Positions 1 to 9,321 are shown, numbered from the stretch's first letter. The stretch: 49,016 nt of DNA from Acetobacteraceae bacterium (GCA_003164135.1 PLSD01000112.1:1-49016), one strand, 5' to 3'. Translations and numbers: made by a program. The notes: a model not told the origin generated them from the letters alone.

Positions 1-146
1 ATCAATGACGGACGGCACTAGAGCCATAACGTTCCCCCATTATTACGAAGCCCATTGTGCCCTAGTTTTAGGTTGAGTCTAGTCCGTTCGGTTGGGCAAC
101 TACACCTCGACCTCGCTACCAAACGTTGGGAAACTGCACTGAAAGT

Positions 147-167
147 GGCGGATCACGATGATCCGCC
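147..167. repeat. Perfect short inverted repeat (GGCGGATCA-cga-TGATCCGCC)
   Basis: Nine-base arms at 147-155 and 159-167 enclose a 3-base loop, followed by 'cctacg'. A relative at 1187-1212 has arms GGCGGAA and TTCCGCC and the same 'cctacg' tail. This resembles the short dispersed intergenic repeats of many proteobacterial genomes. The rest of positions 1-186 shows no gene. Confidence 0.6.
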
Positions 168-186
168 CTACGATTCCGGGTAAAAA

Positions 187-1077
187 TCAAAGTTTTTTTG
201 TTTCTTTTTGTTCACAAAAAGAAGAGTCTTGTTCCTCTTTCATGATAGCGCATAACCCCTCGCGGTAGGTGGGGTAAAGCCATTTCAGGTGCAGCGCTGC
301 TTTGGTTTTTTCGTTGGCAACACGGCGGTTTTCGGACCAGAAGCTCAGCGCCATGGGCGACATTTTTGGCGCGGCTTGTTCGTAGGGGATTGGTTCGGGG
401 GGCGGGAGGTTGAGGAGGCGGGCGGCTTCCACGACGACGTCGGTGCTGGCGGCGGGTTCGTCGTCGGAAAAATTGAAGATGGTGACACCTTGGGTGGCGG
501 GGCGTTGCAGGGCTTGCAGCACGCCTTGGGCGATGTCGTCGCGGTGGATGCGGCCAAAAAGGTGGTTTGGTTTGACGACGCGGCGGGCAGTGCCGGCGCG
601 CAAATCGTCGAACATGGAGCGGCCGGGGCCGTAGATGCCGGCGAGGCGGAAGATGTCGATGGTTTTGGCGGGGAAGTTGGACCACGCGGCTTCGGCGGCG
701 ACGCGGCGGTGGGCGCGGGGGGATTGGGGGTTGGGGGGAGAGTCTTCGTCGACCCAGGCGCCGTCTGCGTTGCCGTAGACGCCGGTGGTGGAGAGGTAGC
801 CGATGTAGCGCAGGTTGGGGGCGGCGGTGATTTGCGCGGCGTAGCGGGCGAGCACCGGGTCACCGTGTTCATCAGGCGCGGCGGTGGCGATGATGTGTGT
901 GGCGGCGGCGATGGCGGGGGCGGCGGCATCGAAGGGGATGATGGTGACGCCGGGTGGCGCCCCCTGCCCCTCCGGGTTGCGGGAGGTGGCGATGACGGTG
1001 AAGCCCGCGGCGGCGGCAGCTTGCGCGATGGCGCGGCCGGAGTAGCCGAGGCCGAAGATGAGGAGGGTTTGGGTCAT
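187..1077 (-). CDS. SDR-family NAD(P)-dependent oxidoreductase/epimerase-like protein (YeeZ type)
   Basis: This 296-residue cytoplasmic protein starts with a Rossmann beta strand and the nucleotide-binding loop GLGYSGRA (about residues 9-16), then ATSRNP at the end of the second strand. Later come STTGVYG (about 96-102) and a FRLAGIYGPGRS segment, both typical of atypical extended SDRs that resemble nucleotide-sugar epimerases. The family (E. coli YeeZ-like) has no firmly established substrate, so the reaction is not assigned. The ATG at 1077 gives the full Rossmann fold. The last 18 or so residues (KEEQDSSFCEQKETKKL) are lysine-rich and encoded by an AT-rich inverted repeat (202-223), so the natural C-terminus probably grew into repeat DNA. 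No operon partner is obvious; the next gene lies 157 bases away on the same strand. Confidence 0.8.
   Translation of the reverse strand: MTQTLLIFGLGYSGRAIAQAAAAAGFTVIATSRNPEGQGAPPGVTIIPFDAAAPAIAAATHIIATAAPDEHGDPVLARYAAQITAAPNLRYIGYLSTTGVYGNADGAWVDEDSPPNPQSPRAHRRVAAEAAWSNFPAKTIDIFRLAGIYGPGRSMFDDLRAGTARRVVKPNHLFGRIHRDDIAQGVLQALQRPATQGVTIFNFSDDEPAASTDVVVEAARLLNLPPPEPIPYEQAAPKMSPMALSFWSENRRVANEKTKAALHLKWLYPTYREGLCAIMKEEQDSSFCEQKETKKL
202..223. repeat. AT-rich inverted repeat at the 3' end of the SDR gene
   Basis: Ten-base arms TTCTTTTTGT (202-211) and ACAAAAAGAA (214-223) flank the 2-base loop 'tc'. It lies inside the last codons of the SDR gene. On the minus strand it could act as a terminator-like hairpin. 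I recall similar elements as dispersed repeats in Acetobacteraceae, but cannot test that here. Confidence 0.5.
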
Positions 1078-1113
1078 CGGGTTTGGGTAAGCAAGGAAAG
1101 CAAGGCGTGGATA

Positions 1114-1127
1114 CCGGCGTTCGCCGG
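1114..1127. repeat. Short hairpin CCGGCG-tt-CGCCGG in an intergenic repeat
   Basis: Arms 1114-1119 and 1122-1127 sit in the context 'ataccggcgttcgccggcat', a motif common as a dispersed intergenic element in proteobacteria. With the GGCGGAA/TTCCGCC repeat at 1187-1212 it fills the gap between the SDR and GST genes (1078-1234). Confidence 0.5.
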
Positions 1128-1234
1128 CATGACCGTGGGGGGTGGGTTTTGGGCTAAAGTGATGGGAGGCGTGCTGGTGGCGCGGTGGCGGAATGCGCTG
1201 CGCTTTTCCGCCCTACGTCCGGCTACGTCCGGCC

Positions 1235-1903
1235 TCAAAAATCCAGATCCGCATAATGCGGCGGGGGGGCTTGGCCGTTGATGCGGTCGGCCAGCACGGC
1301 GCGAAAGGCGGGGCGGGACTTCATGCGGGCGTACCAGTCCTTGGCCGCCGGGGAGACCGTCCAGTCGACGTCGCCGATGAAGTCTAGCGAGGACAGTTGT
1401 GCTGCGGCGGCGAAATCAGCCAGGGACAGGTTTTCGCCCGCGAGCCAGCGGCGGTGTTCGGCCAGCCAGCCGATGTAGAGCAGATGCTGCTTGAGGTTGG
1501 CGTAGCCCGCGCGCAGGGCGCCGGCTTCCGGGGCGCCCAGGCGAAGCAGTTGCTTCATGTTCTTTTCCCACACGAGGTTGCGGCTGACCTCGGCGAAGAA
1601 TTTCTCGTCGAACCATTTGACCAGGCGGCGGGTTTCCACACGCTCGGGCATGTTCAGGCCGAGCAGGGTCATGTCCGGGTAGGCTTCTTCCAGATATTCG
1701 CAGATGACCGCGGAATCGGGGACGACCAGGCCGTTGTCCTCAACGAGGGTGGGGACGGTGCAGGCCGGGTTCAGTTCCAGATATTCCGGGCGGCGGTCCC
1801 AGACTTTTTCCGTGCGCAGCTCAAAGGGCAGGCGCCGTTCCGCCAGCACCAGGCGCACTTTGCGGGCAAAAGGCGATAGCGGCAGATGGTACAGGACTCG
1901 CAT
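1235..1903 (-). CDS. Glutathione S-transferase family protein
   Basis: A 222-residue cytoplasmic protein of normal GST length. The N-terminal thioredoxin-like domain begins MRVLYHLPLSPFARKVRL, with a serine (SPFARKVR, residue 10) where serine-type GSTs hold the catalytic residue. It continues with the glutathione-binding VPTLVEDNG and DSAVICEYLE elements (about residues 50-71), which are strong GST signatures. The helical C-terminal domain (about 90-215) would bind the electrophilic substrate, which cannot be predicted. It follows gltB on the same strand, but a long hairpin (1919-1955) separates them, so it is probably transcribed mostly on its own. Placement in GST_N/GST_C is secure; the class is not. 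Confidence 0.88.
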   Translation of the reverse strand: MRVLYHLPLSPFARKVRLVLAERRLPFELRTEKVWDRRPEYLELNPACTVPTLVEDNGLVVPDSAVICEYLEEAYPDMTLLGLNMPERVETRRLVKWFDEKFFAEVSRNLVWEKNMKQLLRLGAPEAGALRAGYANLKQHLLYIGWLAEHRRWLAGENLSLADFAAAAQLSSLDFIGDVDWTVSPAAKDWYARMKSRPAFRAVLADRINGQAPPPHYADLDF

Positions 1904-1918
1904 GGCACTTAATATGCC

Positions 1919-1955
1919 ACCGGAACGGGCACACTTAAAGTGAGCCCGTTCCGGT
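1919..1955 (-). terminator. Long hairpin between gltB and the GST gene
   Basis: Arms ACCGGAACGGGC (1919-1930) and GCCCGTTCCGGT (1944-1955) pair over 12 bases. The loop holds a further 5-bp stem (1932-1936 with 1938-1942). It begins 6 bases after the gltB stop and ends 15 bases before the GST start. No strong T-run follows on the minus strand, so it may attenuate or stabilise mRNA ends rather than terminate fully. Confidence 0.6.
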
Positions 1956-1960
1956 TGTAC

Positions 1961-4900
1961 TCAGGCGCTTATCGAGGCGACTTCGTCGGTGAGCGGCGAG
2001 GCCAGGTATTTCACGTATTCCTTAGGCACAATCTGCCAGAAGTGACGTGATTCACGCGCCCAATCGTTGAGAATGGAGGCAGCGTAGCGGCTTTCGGTCT
2101 CCGCGGCGTGGCGCTCGATGAGGTTTTTCAGCACGTCCTCCCAGTACGGGGTAGCGACTCGCTGCCAGGTGATGGATTCCGGGTTGAGCCGGACTTCGAA
2201 CTGCTTGGCACGGTCGTAGACGAAGGCCATGCCGCCGGTGAAGCCGGCGCCAAAGTTATCGCCAACCTCGCCGAGCACCACCACGGTGCCGCCGGTCATG
2301 TATTCGCAGCCGTTGGAGCCGATGCCCTCAACCACCGCGATGCCGCCGGAGTTACGCACCGCGAAACGCTCACCCGCGCGGCCGGCGGCGAACAGCGAGC
2401 CGGAGGTGGCGCCGTACATGCAGGTGTTGCCCACGATTGTGTTTTCGTTCGTCTTGAGTTTAGAAGATGGAACCGGGCGGACCACGATGGTGGCGCCCGA
2501 AAGCCCCTTGCCCACGTAGTCGTTGGAGTCACCGAAGACTTCCAGCTTGAGGCCAGCCACCGCGAAGGCTCCCAGCGACTGGCCGGCGGAGCCGCGCAGG
2601 CGGACAGTGACGTGGTTGGGCTGCAGCTTCACCTTGCGGTACTTGGCGACGATCTGCGAGCTGAACTTGGTGCCGATGGCGCGGTGCGTGTTGCGGATGT
2701 TGTACTGCAACTGCATCTTTTCGCCGTTCTGGAAGAAGGGCTGCGCGTCGGCTATCATCTGTGCGTCGAGCGTCTCCGGCACCTCGTTGCGGCCGATGCG
2801 GGTGCAGTAGCGCGCGTGCGGGCCGGGGTCGGCCTGGGCGAGGATGGGGTTGAGGTCGAGGTCGTCCAGGTAGTCGGCGCCACGGCTGACCTGATGCAGC
2901 AATTCCGTGTGGCCGATGACTTCCTTCAAGGTACGGAAGCCGAGCGAGGCGAGAATGCCGCGCACGTCCTCGGCGATGAAGGAGAACAGGTTGATGACCT
3001 TCTCCGGCGTGCCTTCGAACTTTTTGCGCAGTTCCTCGTCCTGCACGCAGACGCCGACCGGGCAGGTGTTGGAGTGGCATTGGCGGACCATGATGCAGCC
3101 CATGGCGACCAGGGAGGCGGTGCCGATGCCGTATTCCTCGGCGCCGAGCATGGCGGCGATGACGACGTCGCGCCCGGTTTTGATGCCGCCGTCGGCGCGC
3201 AGCGTGACCTGATGGCGCAGGCGGTTGAGCATGAGCACCTGATGCGTCTCGGACAGGCCCATTTCCCACGGCATGCCAGCGTATTTCACCGAGGACTGCG
3301 GCGAGGCGCCGGTACCGCCGACATGGCCGGAGATGAGGATGGCGTCGGCTTTGGCCTTGGCAACGCCGGCGGCGATGGTGCCGATGCCCGAGCGCGAGAC
3401 CAGCTTCACGCAGACCGTGGCGTTGGGGTTGATCTGCTTGAGGTCGTAGATTAGCTGCGCCAGGTCCTCGATGGAGTAGATGTCGTGATGCGGCGGCGGG
3501 CTGATGAGCGTGACACCGGGGGTGGCGTGGCGCAGTTTGGCGATGAGTTCAGTGACCTTGAAGCCGGGCAGCTGCCCGCCCTCGCCCGGTTTCGCGCCCT
3601 GGGCGATTTTGATCTCAATCTCCTTGCAGTCGTTCAGGTATTCGGCGGTGACGCCGAAACGCCCCGAGGCGATCTGCTTGATGGCGGAGGAGGCGTTGTC
3701 GCCATTGGTGCGCGGCTCGGAGCGGGACGGGTCTTCACCCCCCTCGCCGGAGTCGGAGCGCGCGCCGATGCGGTTCATCGCGATGGAAAGCGTTTCGTGT
3801 GCTTCCGGGCTGAGGGCACCGAGCGAAATGCCGGGGGCGAGCAGCACCTTGCGGATTTCGGTGATGCTCTCGACGTCGTCGATGGGGATCGGGGTGCGGC
3901 CGTCCATGCGGAAGTCCAGCAGGTCACGCAACGCGATGGGGTGCTGCTTGCGCACGGTCTCGGTGTAGCGGCGGAAGAGCTGGTAGCTGTTGGTGCCAAC
4001 CGCGGTTTGCAGCAGGTGGACGGCGTTGTTGTCGAACGCATGGGTCTCGCCGGCGCGGCGCAGGCGGTACATGCCGCCGATTTCCAGCGGTACGATGTTG
4101 CCGCTCCAGGCGGATTCGTGGAGTTCCAGCACTTTATGCGCGATGCCGGGCAGGCCGATGCCGGAAATGCGCGAGGGCATGCCGGGGAAGAATTCGCCTA
4201 CAAGCGCGCGAGAGAGGCCGATGGCCTCGAAATTATAGCCGCCGCGATAGGAGGCGATGACGGAGATGCCGAGCTTGCTCATGATTTTGAGCAGGCCCTT
4301 GTCCACCGCTTTTTTGTAGCGGCCGACGCATTCCTTCAGGGTGAGCTTGCCGAACAGGCCGCGAGCGTGGCGGTCGGCGATGCTCTCCTGCGCCAGGTAG
4401 GCGTTGATGGTGGTGGCGCCGACGCCGACCAGTACGGCGAAGTAATGCACATCCAGGCATTCGGCCGAACGGACATTGAGGCTGGTGAAGGTGCGCAAGC
4501 TTTGGCGGACCAGATGGGTGTGCACCGCACCGGTGGCGAGGATCATGGGGATTGTCGCGCGTTCCGGGGAGATGGCTTCATCGGTGAGGATGACGTGGGT
4601 GCAGCCGGCGCGCACGCCCTCCTCCGCCTCGCGGCGGATGCGCTCGATGGCGCGGCGCAGACCGCCCTCACCGTTGATGACCTTGAAGGTGCAATCCACC
4701 ACGCAGGCATTGTCGCCCATGGTTTTGCGCATCGCCTCGAACTCGGCGGTGGAGAGCACCGGGGAGTCGAGTTGCAGCAGGTCGCACTGCTCGGAGTCTT
4801 CATCCAGCACGTTGCCGAGGTTGCCCAGGCGGGTTTTCAGCGACATCACGCGGGTTTCGCGCAAGCTGTCGATGGCCGGGTTGGTGACCTGGGAGAAGCT

Positions 4901-6493
4901 TTGGCGGAAGAAATGGTGCAGGCCGCGGTATTTTTCCGAGAGCACGGCGAGCGGCGCGTCGTCGCCCATGGAGCCGGTGGCTTCCTGTGCGTCTTCGACC
5001 ATGGGGTGCAGCAGCAGTTCGAGCTCCTCCAGCGTGAAGCCAACGGCGAGTTGGCGGCGGCGCAAGGAGAGCGCGTCCAGGCGCACGGGCTCGGCGGCGT
5101 CGGTTTTCACGATATGATCGATGACGGTGATACGCTTCACCCAGTTGCCGAAATCCTGGCGGGCGGCGAGCATGTCCTTCATTTCGGCATCGTGGTAAAA
5201 TTTCGCGGCATCGAGGTCCACGCCGATGGTCTGGCCGGGGCCGACATGGCCTTTTTCGATGATTTCATCCTCATCCAGCTTCACCATGCCGGTTTCCGAG
5301 CCGACGATGAGCATGCCGTGCCGGGTGACGGTGTAACGCAAGGGGCGCAGCCCGTTACGGTCCAGCCCGGCGATAACGAAATTGCCGTCGGTGGCGGCGA
5401 TGGCGGCCGGTCCGTCCCAGGGTTCCATGACTGCGTTGCAATAGCTGAACAGATCGCGGTGGGCTTTGGGCATCGTCGCGTCGTTGGCGATGGAGGGCGG
5501 GATCATCAGCGCCTTGGCCATCGGCGCGTCGCGGCCGGCGCGCACCAGCAGCTCGAACACGTTGTCCAGCGCGGCGGTGTCTGAGCCGCCTGCCTGCACC
5601 ACGGGTTTCACGTAGTTGAGGAAGTCGTCCAGCCCTTCGGCCGCGAGCCGGGTTTCGTGGCTCTGCATCCAGTTGATGTTGCCGGCGACGGTGTTGATTT
5701 CGCCGTTATGCGCCAGCATGCGGAAAGGCTGCGCCAGCTTCCAGGTGGGGAAGGTGTTGGTGGAATAACGCTGGTGATAGATCGCGAAGCGCGAGATGAA
5801 ACGCTCGTCCAGCAGGTCCGGATAGAAATCCGTGAGGCTGGCGGCGAGGAACATGCCTTTGTAGATGACCGAACGGCAGGATAGCGAGCAGAGGTACAGT
5901 TCGGGGATCTGTGCCGCGATGGCGGCCTGCTCGATTTTACGGCGGATAATGTAGAGTTCGCGCTCGAACACGTCTTCCGGCACCCCGCGCGGGTTCCAGA
6001 GCATGATCTGCTCGATTTCCGGGCGGGTGGCGTTGGCCTTTTCGCCGATGCAGTCGACATTGATGGGCACCTGGCGCCAGCCGTAGATGCGGTAGCCGAA
6101 GTTGAGGATTTCCGTCTCGACGATCTGGCGGCAGCGTTCCTGCGCGCCGAGGTCGGTTTTGGGCAAAAACACCATGCCGACGGCGATCGGGCCTTCACGC
6201 AGGCCGTCGCCGGAGCGGCGGACTTCGGCGGCGAAAAAATCCTGCGGGATTTCGATGTGGATGCCCGCACCGTCACCGGTCTTGCCGTCAGCGTCCACGG
6301 CGCCGCGATGCCAGACGGCTTTCAGCGCGTCGATGCCCGCCTGCACGATGTCCCGGCGCTTTTTGCCGTCCAGTGCCGCGACCATGCCGACGCCGCAGTT
6401 GTCGTGCTCCTGCGCCGGGTTATAGGTATCTTTTAAAATCTGAGCATTGGTGGACCAAGCCGAGAGGAATTCCGCGCCGGTTTCATGGTTCAT
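1961..6493 (-). CDS. gltB: Glutamate synthase [NADPH] large (alpha) subunit
   Basis: This is the 1510-residue GOGAT alpha subunit. It hydrolyses glutamine and transfers the ammonia through an internal tunnel to 2-oxoglutarate, giving glutamate. The Ntn-type amidotransferase domain begins at Cys33 in DNCGVG, so the first 32 residues form a propeptide expected to be cleaved, as in the family. A central domain follows, then the FMN/2-oxoglutarate synthase barrel (about 830-1200) carrying Cys1133, Cys1139 and Cys1144. Their 6- and 5-residue spacing matches the known [3Fe-4S] ligands of Azospirillum GltB. The C-terminal GXGXG beta-helix (about 1250-1450) has repeated GxxxG turns. Length and motifs are complete. 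It begins 5 bases after the gltD stop, so both are co-transcribed with gltD first, the reverse of the E. coli order. Confidence 0.98.
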   Translation of the reverse strand: MNHETGAEFLSAWSTNAQILKDTYNPAQEHDNCGVGMVAALDGKKRRDIVQAGIDALKAVWHRGAVDADGKTGDGAGIHIEIPQDFFAAEVRRSGDGLREGPIAVGMVFLPKTDLGAQERCRQIVETEILNFGYRIYGWRQVPINVDCIGEKANATRPEIEQIMLWNPRGVPEDVFERELYIIRRKIEQAAIAAQIPELYLCSLSCRSVIYKGMFLAASLTDFYPDLLDERFISRFAIYHQRYSTNTFPTWKLAQPFRMLAHNGEINTVAGNINWMQSHETRLAAEGLDDFLNYVKPVVQAGGSDTAALDNVFELLVRAGRDAPMAKALMIPPSIANDATMPKAHRDLFSYCNAVMEPWDGPAAIAATDGNFVIAGLDRNGLRPLRYTVTRHGMLIVGSETGMVKLDEDEIIEKGHVGPGQTIGVDLDAAKFYHDAEMKDMLAARQDFGNWVKRITVIDHIVKTDAAEPVRLDALSLRRRQLAVGFTLEELELLLHPMVEDAQEATGSMGDDAPLAVLSEKYRGLHHFFRQSFSQVTNPAIDSLRETRVMSLKTRLGNLGNVLDEDSEQCDLLQLDSPVLSTAEFEAMRKTMGDNACVVDCTFKVINGEGGLRRAIERIRREAEEGVRAGCTHVILTDEAISPERATIPMILATGAVHTHLVRQSLRTFTSLNVRSAECLDVHYFAVLVGVGATTINAYLAQESIADRHARGLFGKLTLKECVGRYKKAVDKGLLKIMSKLGISVIASYRGGYNFEAIGLSRALVGEFFPGMPSRISGIGLPGIAHKVLELHESAWSGNIVPLEIGGMYRLRRAGETHAFDNNAVHLLQTAVGTNSYQLFRRYTETVRKQHPIALRDLLDFRMDGRTPIPIDDVESITEIRKVLLAPGISLGALSPEAHETLSIAMNRIGARSDSGEGGEDPSRSEPRTNGDNASSAIKQIASGRFGVTAEYLNDCKEIEIKIAQGAKPGEGGQLPGFKVTELIAKLRHATPGVTLISPPPHHDIYSIEDLAQLIYDLKQINPNATVCVKLVSRSGIGTIAAGVAKAKADAILISGHVGGTGASPQSSVKYAGMPWEMGLSETHQVLMLNRLRHQVTLRADGGIKTGRDVVIAAMLGAEEYGIGTASLVAMGCIMVRQCHSNTCPVGVCVQDEELRKKFEGTPEKVINLFSFIAEDVRGILASLGFRTLKEVIGHTELLHQVSRGADYLDDLDLNPILAQADPGPHARYCTRIGRNEVPETLDAQMIADAQPFFQNGEKMQLQYNIRNTHRAIGTKFSSQIVAKYRKVKLQPNHVTVRLRGSAGQSLGAFAVAGLKLEVFGDSNDYVGKGLSGATIVVRPVPSSKLKTNENTIVGNTCMYGATSGSLFAAGRAGERFAVRNSGGIAVVEGIGSNGCEYMTGGTVVVLGEVGDNFGAGFTGGMAFVYDRAKQFEVRLNPESITWQRVATPYWEDVLKNLIERHAAETESRYAASILNDWARESRHFWQIVPKEYVKYLASPLTDEVASISA

Positions 6494-6498
6494 GGTTA

Positions 6499-7932
6499 TT
6501 ACTCCGCAGCCTGGGAAAGGCTTTGCGCCAGAAGATGCTGATGGATGGAGGCGGCGGCGTCACGGCCGTCGCGGATGGCCCAGACGACCAGGGAGGCGCC
6601 GCGCACGATGTCGCCGGCGGCGAATACGCCAGGCAGGCTGGTCTGGAAGGTTTTGGGGTTGGTTTTCAGCGTGCCCCAGCCGGTGACTTTGAGCGCGGGC
6701 TCGTTGAAGGCTTCGGGCATGTCCTCGGGGTCGAAACCCAGGGCCTTGATGACGAGGTCGGCCGGGACGGTGAAGGAGGAGCCTTCGATGGGGTCAACGG
6801 ACATGCGCCCCGAGGCATCGGGCAGGCCCAGGTGCATGCGGATGGCGCGCACGCCCGTGACGTGGTCATCGCCGAGGAAGGCTTCGGGCGCGGCGAGCCA
6901 GGTGAAGACCACACCCTCATCCTCGGCGTTGCCGACCTCTCGGAGGGAGCCGGGCATGTTCTGCTTGTCGCGGCGGTAGAGGCAGGTGACGGATTTGGCA
7001 TCCTGGCGGATGGCGGTGCGCACGCAATCCATCGCCGTGTCGCCGCCGCCGATGACGACGACATTCTTGCCCGCTGCGTTCAGCTTGCCGGAGTCGAAGT
7101 CCGGCACCTTGTCGCCCAGGCCGTTGCGGTTGGAGGTGATGAGAAAATCCAGCGCTGGGACGATACCGGGCAGGCCGGAACCTGGGGACGCGATTTCGCG
7201 CGGCTTGTAGACGCCAGTGGCGACCAGGACGGCGTCGTGGTTGGTGCGCAGGGTGGCGAAGGATGTTTCACCGCCGATGTCGGCGTTGAGTTCGAAATTG
7301 ACGCCGCCGTCTTCCAGCCATTTCCAGCGGCGGAGCACGATCTCCTTTTCCAGCTTGAAGCCTGGAATGCCGTAGATAAGCAGGCCGCCGACGCGGTCAT
7401 GGCGGTCATAAACTGTGACCTGATAGCCCTGCTGGCGCAAAGCCTCGGCTGCGGCGAGGCCGGCCGGGCCGGCGCCGATGATGCCGACGGATTCAGCGCG
7501 TTCCTGCATGGGGCGAATGGGCTTCACCCAGCCTTGCTCGAAGGCGGTGTCGGTGATGTAGCGTTCAACCGCGCCGATGGTGACGGATTCAAAGCCCTTT
7601 TCGATGACGCAGTTGCCCTCGCACAGCCGGTCCTGCGGGCAGATGCGGCCGCAAATCTCGGGAAATGTGTTGGTTGCGGAGGAAAGCTCATACGCTTCCT
7701 CAAGACGGCCCTCGGCGGTGAGCTTCAGCCAGTCCGGGATGTTGTTGGAGAGCGGGCAGTGCACTGAACAGAACGGGATACCGCACTGGCTGCACCGGCT
7801 GGCCTGCGCCTTGGCTGACTGCACGTCGAACCGCTTGTAGATTTCATCGAAATCCGCGCGGCGTTCGGTTGCTTCACGCTTTTTCGGCGTTTGCTGGGGC
7901 AGATGGGTGAATTGCAGCATGCGCTCGGCCAT
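6499..7932 (-). CDS. gltD: Glutamate synthase [NADPH] small (beta) subunit
   Basis: The 477-residue beta subunit takes electrons from NADPH through FAD and passes them over iron-sulphur clusters to GltB. The N-terminal region has two cysteine sets that bind the [4Fe-4S] centres: Cys47, 50, 55, 59 (CSQCGIPFCSVHCP) and Cys94, 98, 104, 108 (CGRICPQDRLCEGNC). The FAD-binding loop GAGPAGLAAAEALR lies near residue 155, and the NADPH-binding VVVIGGGDTAMD near residue 290. All family elements are present at normal length. It is the first gene of the gltD-gltB operon. The 231 bases upstream (7933-8163) contain no gene and should hold the operon promoter, but I could not pick a convincing -35/-10 pair. 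Confidence 0.98.
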   Translation of the reverse strand: MAERMLQFTHLPQQTPKKREATERRADFDEIYKRFDVQSAKAQASRCSQCGIPFCSVHCPLSNNIPDWLKLTAEGRLEEAYELSSATNTFPEICGRICPQDRLCEGNCVIEKGFESVTIGAVERYITDTAFEQGWVKPIRPMQERAESVGIIGAGPAGLAAAEALRQQGYQVTVYDRHDRVGGLLIYGIPGFKLEKEIVLRRWKWLEDGGVNFELNADIGGETSFATLRTNHDAVLVATGVYKPREIASPGSGLPGIVPALDFLITSNRNGLGDKVPDFDSGKLNAAGKNVVVIGGGDTAMDCVRTAIRQDAKSVTCLYRRDKQNMPGSLREVGNAEDEGVVFTWLAAPEAFLGDDHVTGVRAIRMHLGLPDASGRMSVDPIEGSSFTVPADLVIKALGFDPEDMPEAFNEPALKVTGWGTLKTNPKTFQTSLPGVFAAGDIVRGASLVVWAIRDGRDAAASIHQHLLAQSLSQAAE

Positions 7933-8163
7933 GTTTTTGGTCCCGCCTCATCAAACAAAGTGACACGCCGCGGGGCCTGGAGTGGCCCCTCGGCGAATTG
8001 ATGAAGGTTATTAACGGATTTTTTGGCGGGATACCAGAGATTTTTTGTACATACGACAACTGTGCTGCCGTATAATCAGGCAATAATTTACGCATCCGCC
8101 GCGTTTCTGGTATGCGTTAACGAAGTTAGGTCCGGTTCGGCCTTATAATGTTGCGAAAACAAA

Positions 8164-9096
8164 TCAAGCTCGGGTGGTTTTCCGGAAACGCGCGAGATAC
8201 CTTGGCAGGATCAGATCCATCGGGGTGGGTACGATTCCAAGACTGGACAGGCTGAGAGCTGTTTCTGACACGATATTATCGTGTTGCAGCAACTTCACCT
8301 GATCGGTGGTCAGCAGTTTATACGGCAGCCGTTCCAGGAAGAACGCCTGGAAGCGTGCGAGGGGGAGCGGCAGGTCCACTACCCAGTTGGTCCGGTTTAT
8401 AATATTTAACATGAACTCAATGAGTTGCTTGAATGTCTTAACATCCGGTCCGCCGAGTTCGAAGGTCTTGCCTTGGGCGCCAGGGGTGAGTGAGGCGAGC
8501 ACGGCGCCGGCCACGTCGCCAACAAAAACCGGCTGGAATTTTGTGCTGCCGCCGGTGATGGGGATCACCGCGGAGAGGCTCGCCATGGCGGCGAAGCGGT
8601 TGAAGAAATGATCCTCGGGGCCGAACACAATGGAGGGGCGCAGGATGACGGCGGCAGGGAACGCCGAACGCACCGCGGCCTCGCCGGCGGCCTTGCTTTG
8701 CGCGTACAGGCTGGCGCTGGCGGCGTCGGCGCCGATGGCGGAGATATGAACCAGGTGGCGCACGTTGGAACTGCCGGCGAGACGGGCGATGCGCCCTGCC
8801 CCTTCGGCATGGGTGCGCATGAAATCACCTTTGCGGCGCTCGGCCAGAATGCCGGTGAGGTTGACCACGACCTCGGCGCCCTCGATGGCGCGGGCCACCT
8901 GGGCTTCCTCGTGTAGCGGCGCGTGCAGCGGCACGATCTGGCCCACATCGCCCATGGGGCGCAGGTCCTTCGCGGATTCCGTGTCACGCACGGCAACGCG
9001 GACGATGTAGCCCTGGGCGGCGAGCCGCTTGACCACATAATGCCCGAGAAACCCGGAACCGCCGAAAACCGTAGCAATTTTACGCGCCGACGCCAT
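8164..9096 (-). CDS. Complex I NDUFA9-subunit-like NAD(P)-binding protein
   Basis: A 310-residue atypical short-chain dehydrogenase. The nucleotide-binding motif VFGGSGFLGHYVVKRL sits about 8 residues from the start, followed by VVNLTGIL, HISAIGAD and a YAQSKAAGE segment that keeps the Tyr-x3-Lys pair. These match the bacterial homologues of the mitochondrial NDUFA9 subunit, often annotated as complex I NDUFA9 subunit family. No complex I gene is nearby, so a role in respiration is only an inference from family naming. The frame stays open upstream to 9225, but the ATG at 9096 is preferred because AGGGGG lies 6-7 bases before it and the protein then begins directly before the Rossmann fold. 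It ends in a basic FRKTTRA tail. Confidence 0.85.
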   Translation of the reverse strand: MASARKIATVFGGSGFLGHYVVKRLAAQGYIVRVAVRDTESAKDLRPMGDVGQIVPLHAPLHEEAQVARAIEGAEVVVNLTGILAERRKGDFMRTHAEGAGRIARLAGSSNVRHLVHISAIGADAASASLYAQSKAAGEAAVRSAFPAAVILRPSIVFGPEDHFFNRFAAMASLSAVIPITGGSTKFQPVFVGDVAGAVLASLTPGAQGKTFELGGPDVKTFKQLIEFMLNIINRTNWVVDLPLPLARFQAFFLERLPYKLLTTDQVKLLQHDNIVSETALSLSSLGIVPTPMDLILPRYLARFRKTTRA

Positions 9097-9235
9097 GTGA
9101 CCCCCTGTTTGCTGCGAAGGCGTTGTAGGCGCGCCGGCGTGGCCGCTCAAGTCATGGTTGGCGTCATGGTTGACGCGGGGGATTCGTGGGGCTAAAGCCC
9201 GGCACCGGCGTTCCTCGGAACGCAAAAATTGGACT

Positions 9236-9321
9236 GCCCAGGTGGCGAAATGGTAGACGCACTAGCTTCAGGTGCTAGCGATCGCAAGGTCATGGAAGTT
9301 CGAGTCTTCTCCTGGGCACCA
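9236..9321 (+). tRNA. tRNA-Leu (anticodon CAG)
   Basis: An 86-base tRNA folds cleanly. The acceptor stem pairs GCCCAGG (9236-9242) with CCTGGGC near 9311-9317, and CCA is encoded at 9319-9321. The anticodon stem CTAGC/GCTAG (9262-9266 with 9274-9278) frames loop TTCAGGT with anticodon CAG at 9269-9271, which reads CUG leucine codons. A long variable arm, as expected for leucine tRNAs, follows, then a TTCGAGT T-loop. The T-run just after CCA probably ends transcription. Confidence 0.96.

Noticed and set aside
289..1281. Plus-strand 330-codon frame opposite the SDR gene
   Set aside because: Strongly Gly-rich composition and antisense position; the minus strand encodes a clear Rossmann-fold protein.
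3485..5584. Long plus-strand open frame (699 codons) opposite gltB, and similar ones at 2108-3454 and 6373-7767
   Set aside because: They are antisense to complete gltB/gltD, rich in Gly/Ala/His/Asp with no domain, as expected from complementary reading of GC-rich genes.
7874..8095. 73-codon minus frame upstream of gltD
   Set aside because: Overlaps the gltD start in another frame and has no ribosome-binding site; treated as the promoter region.
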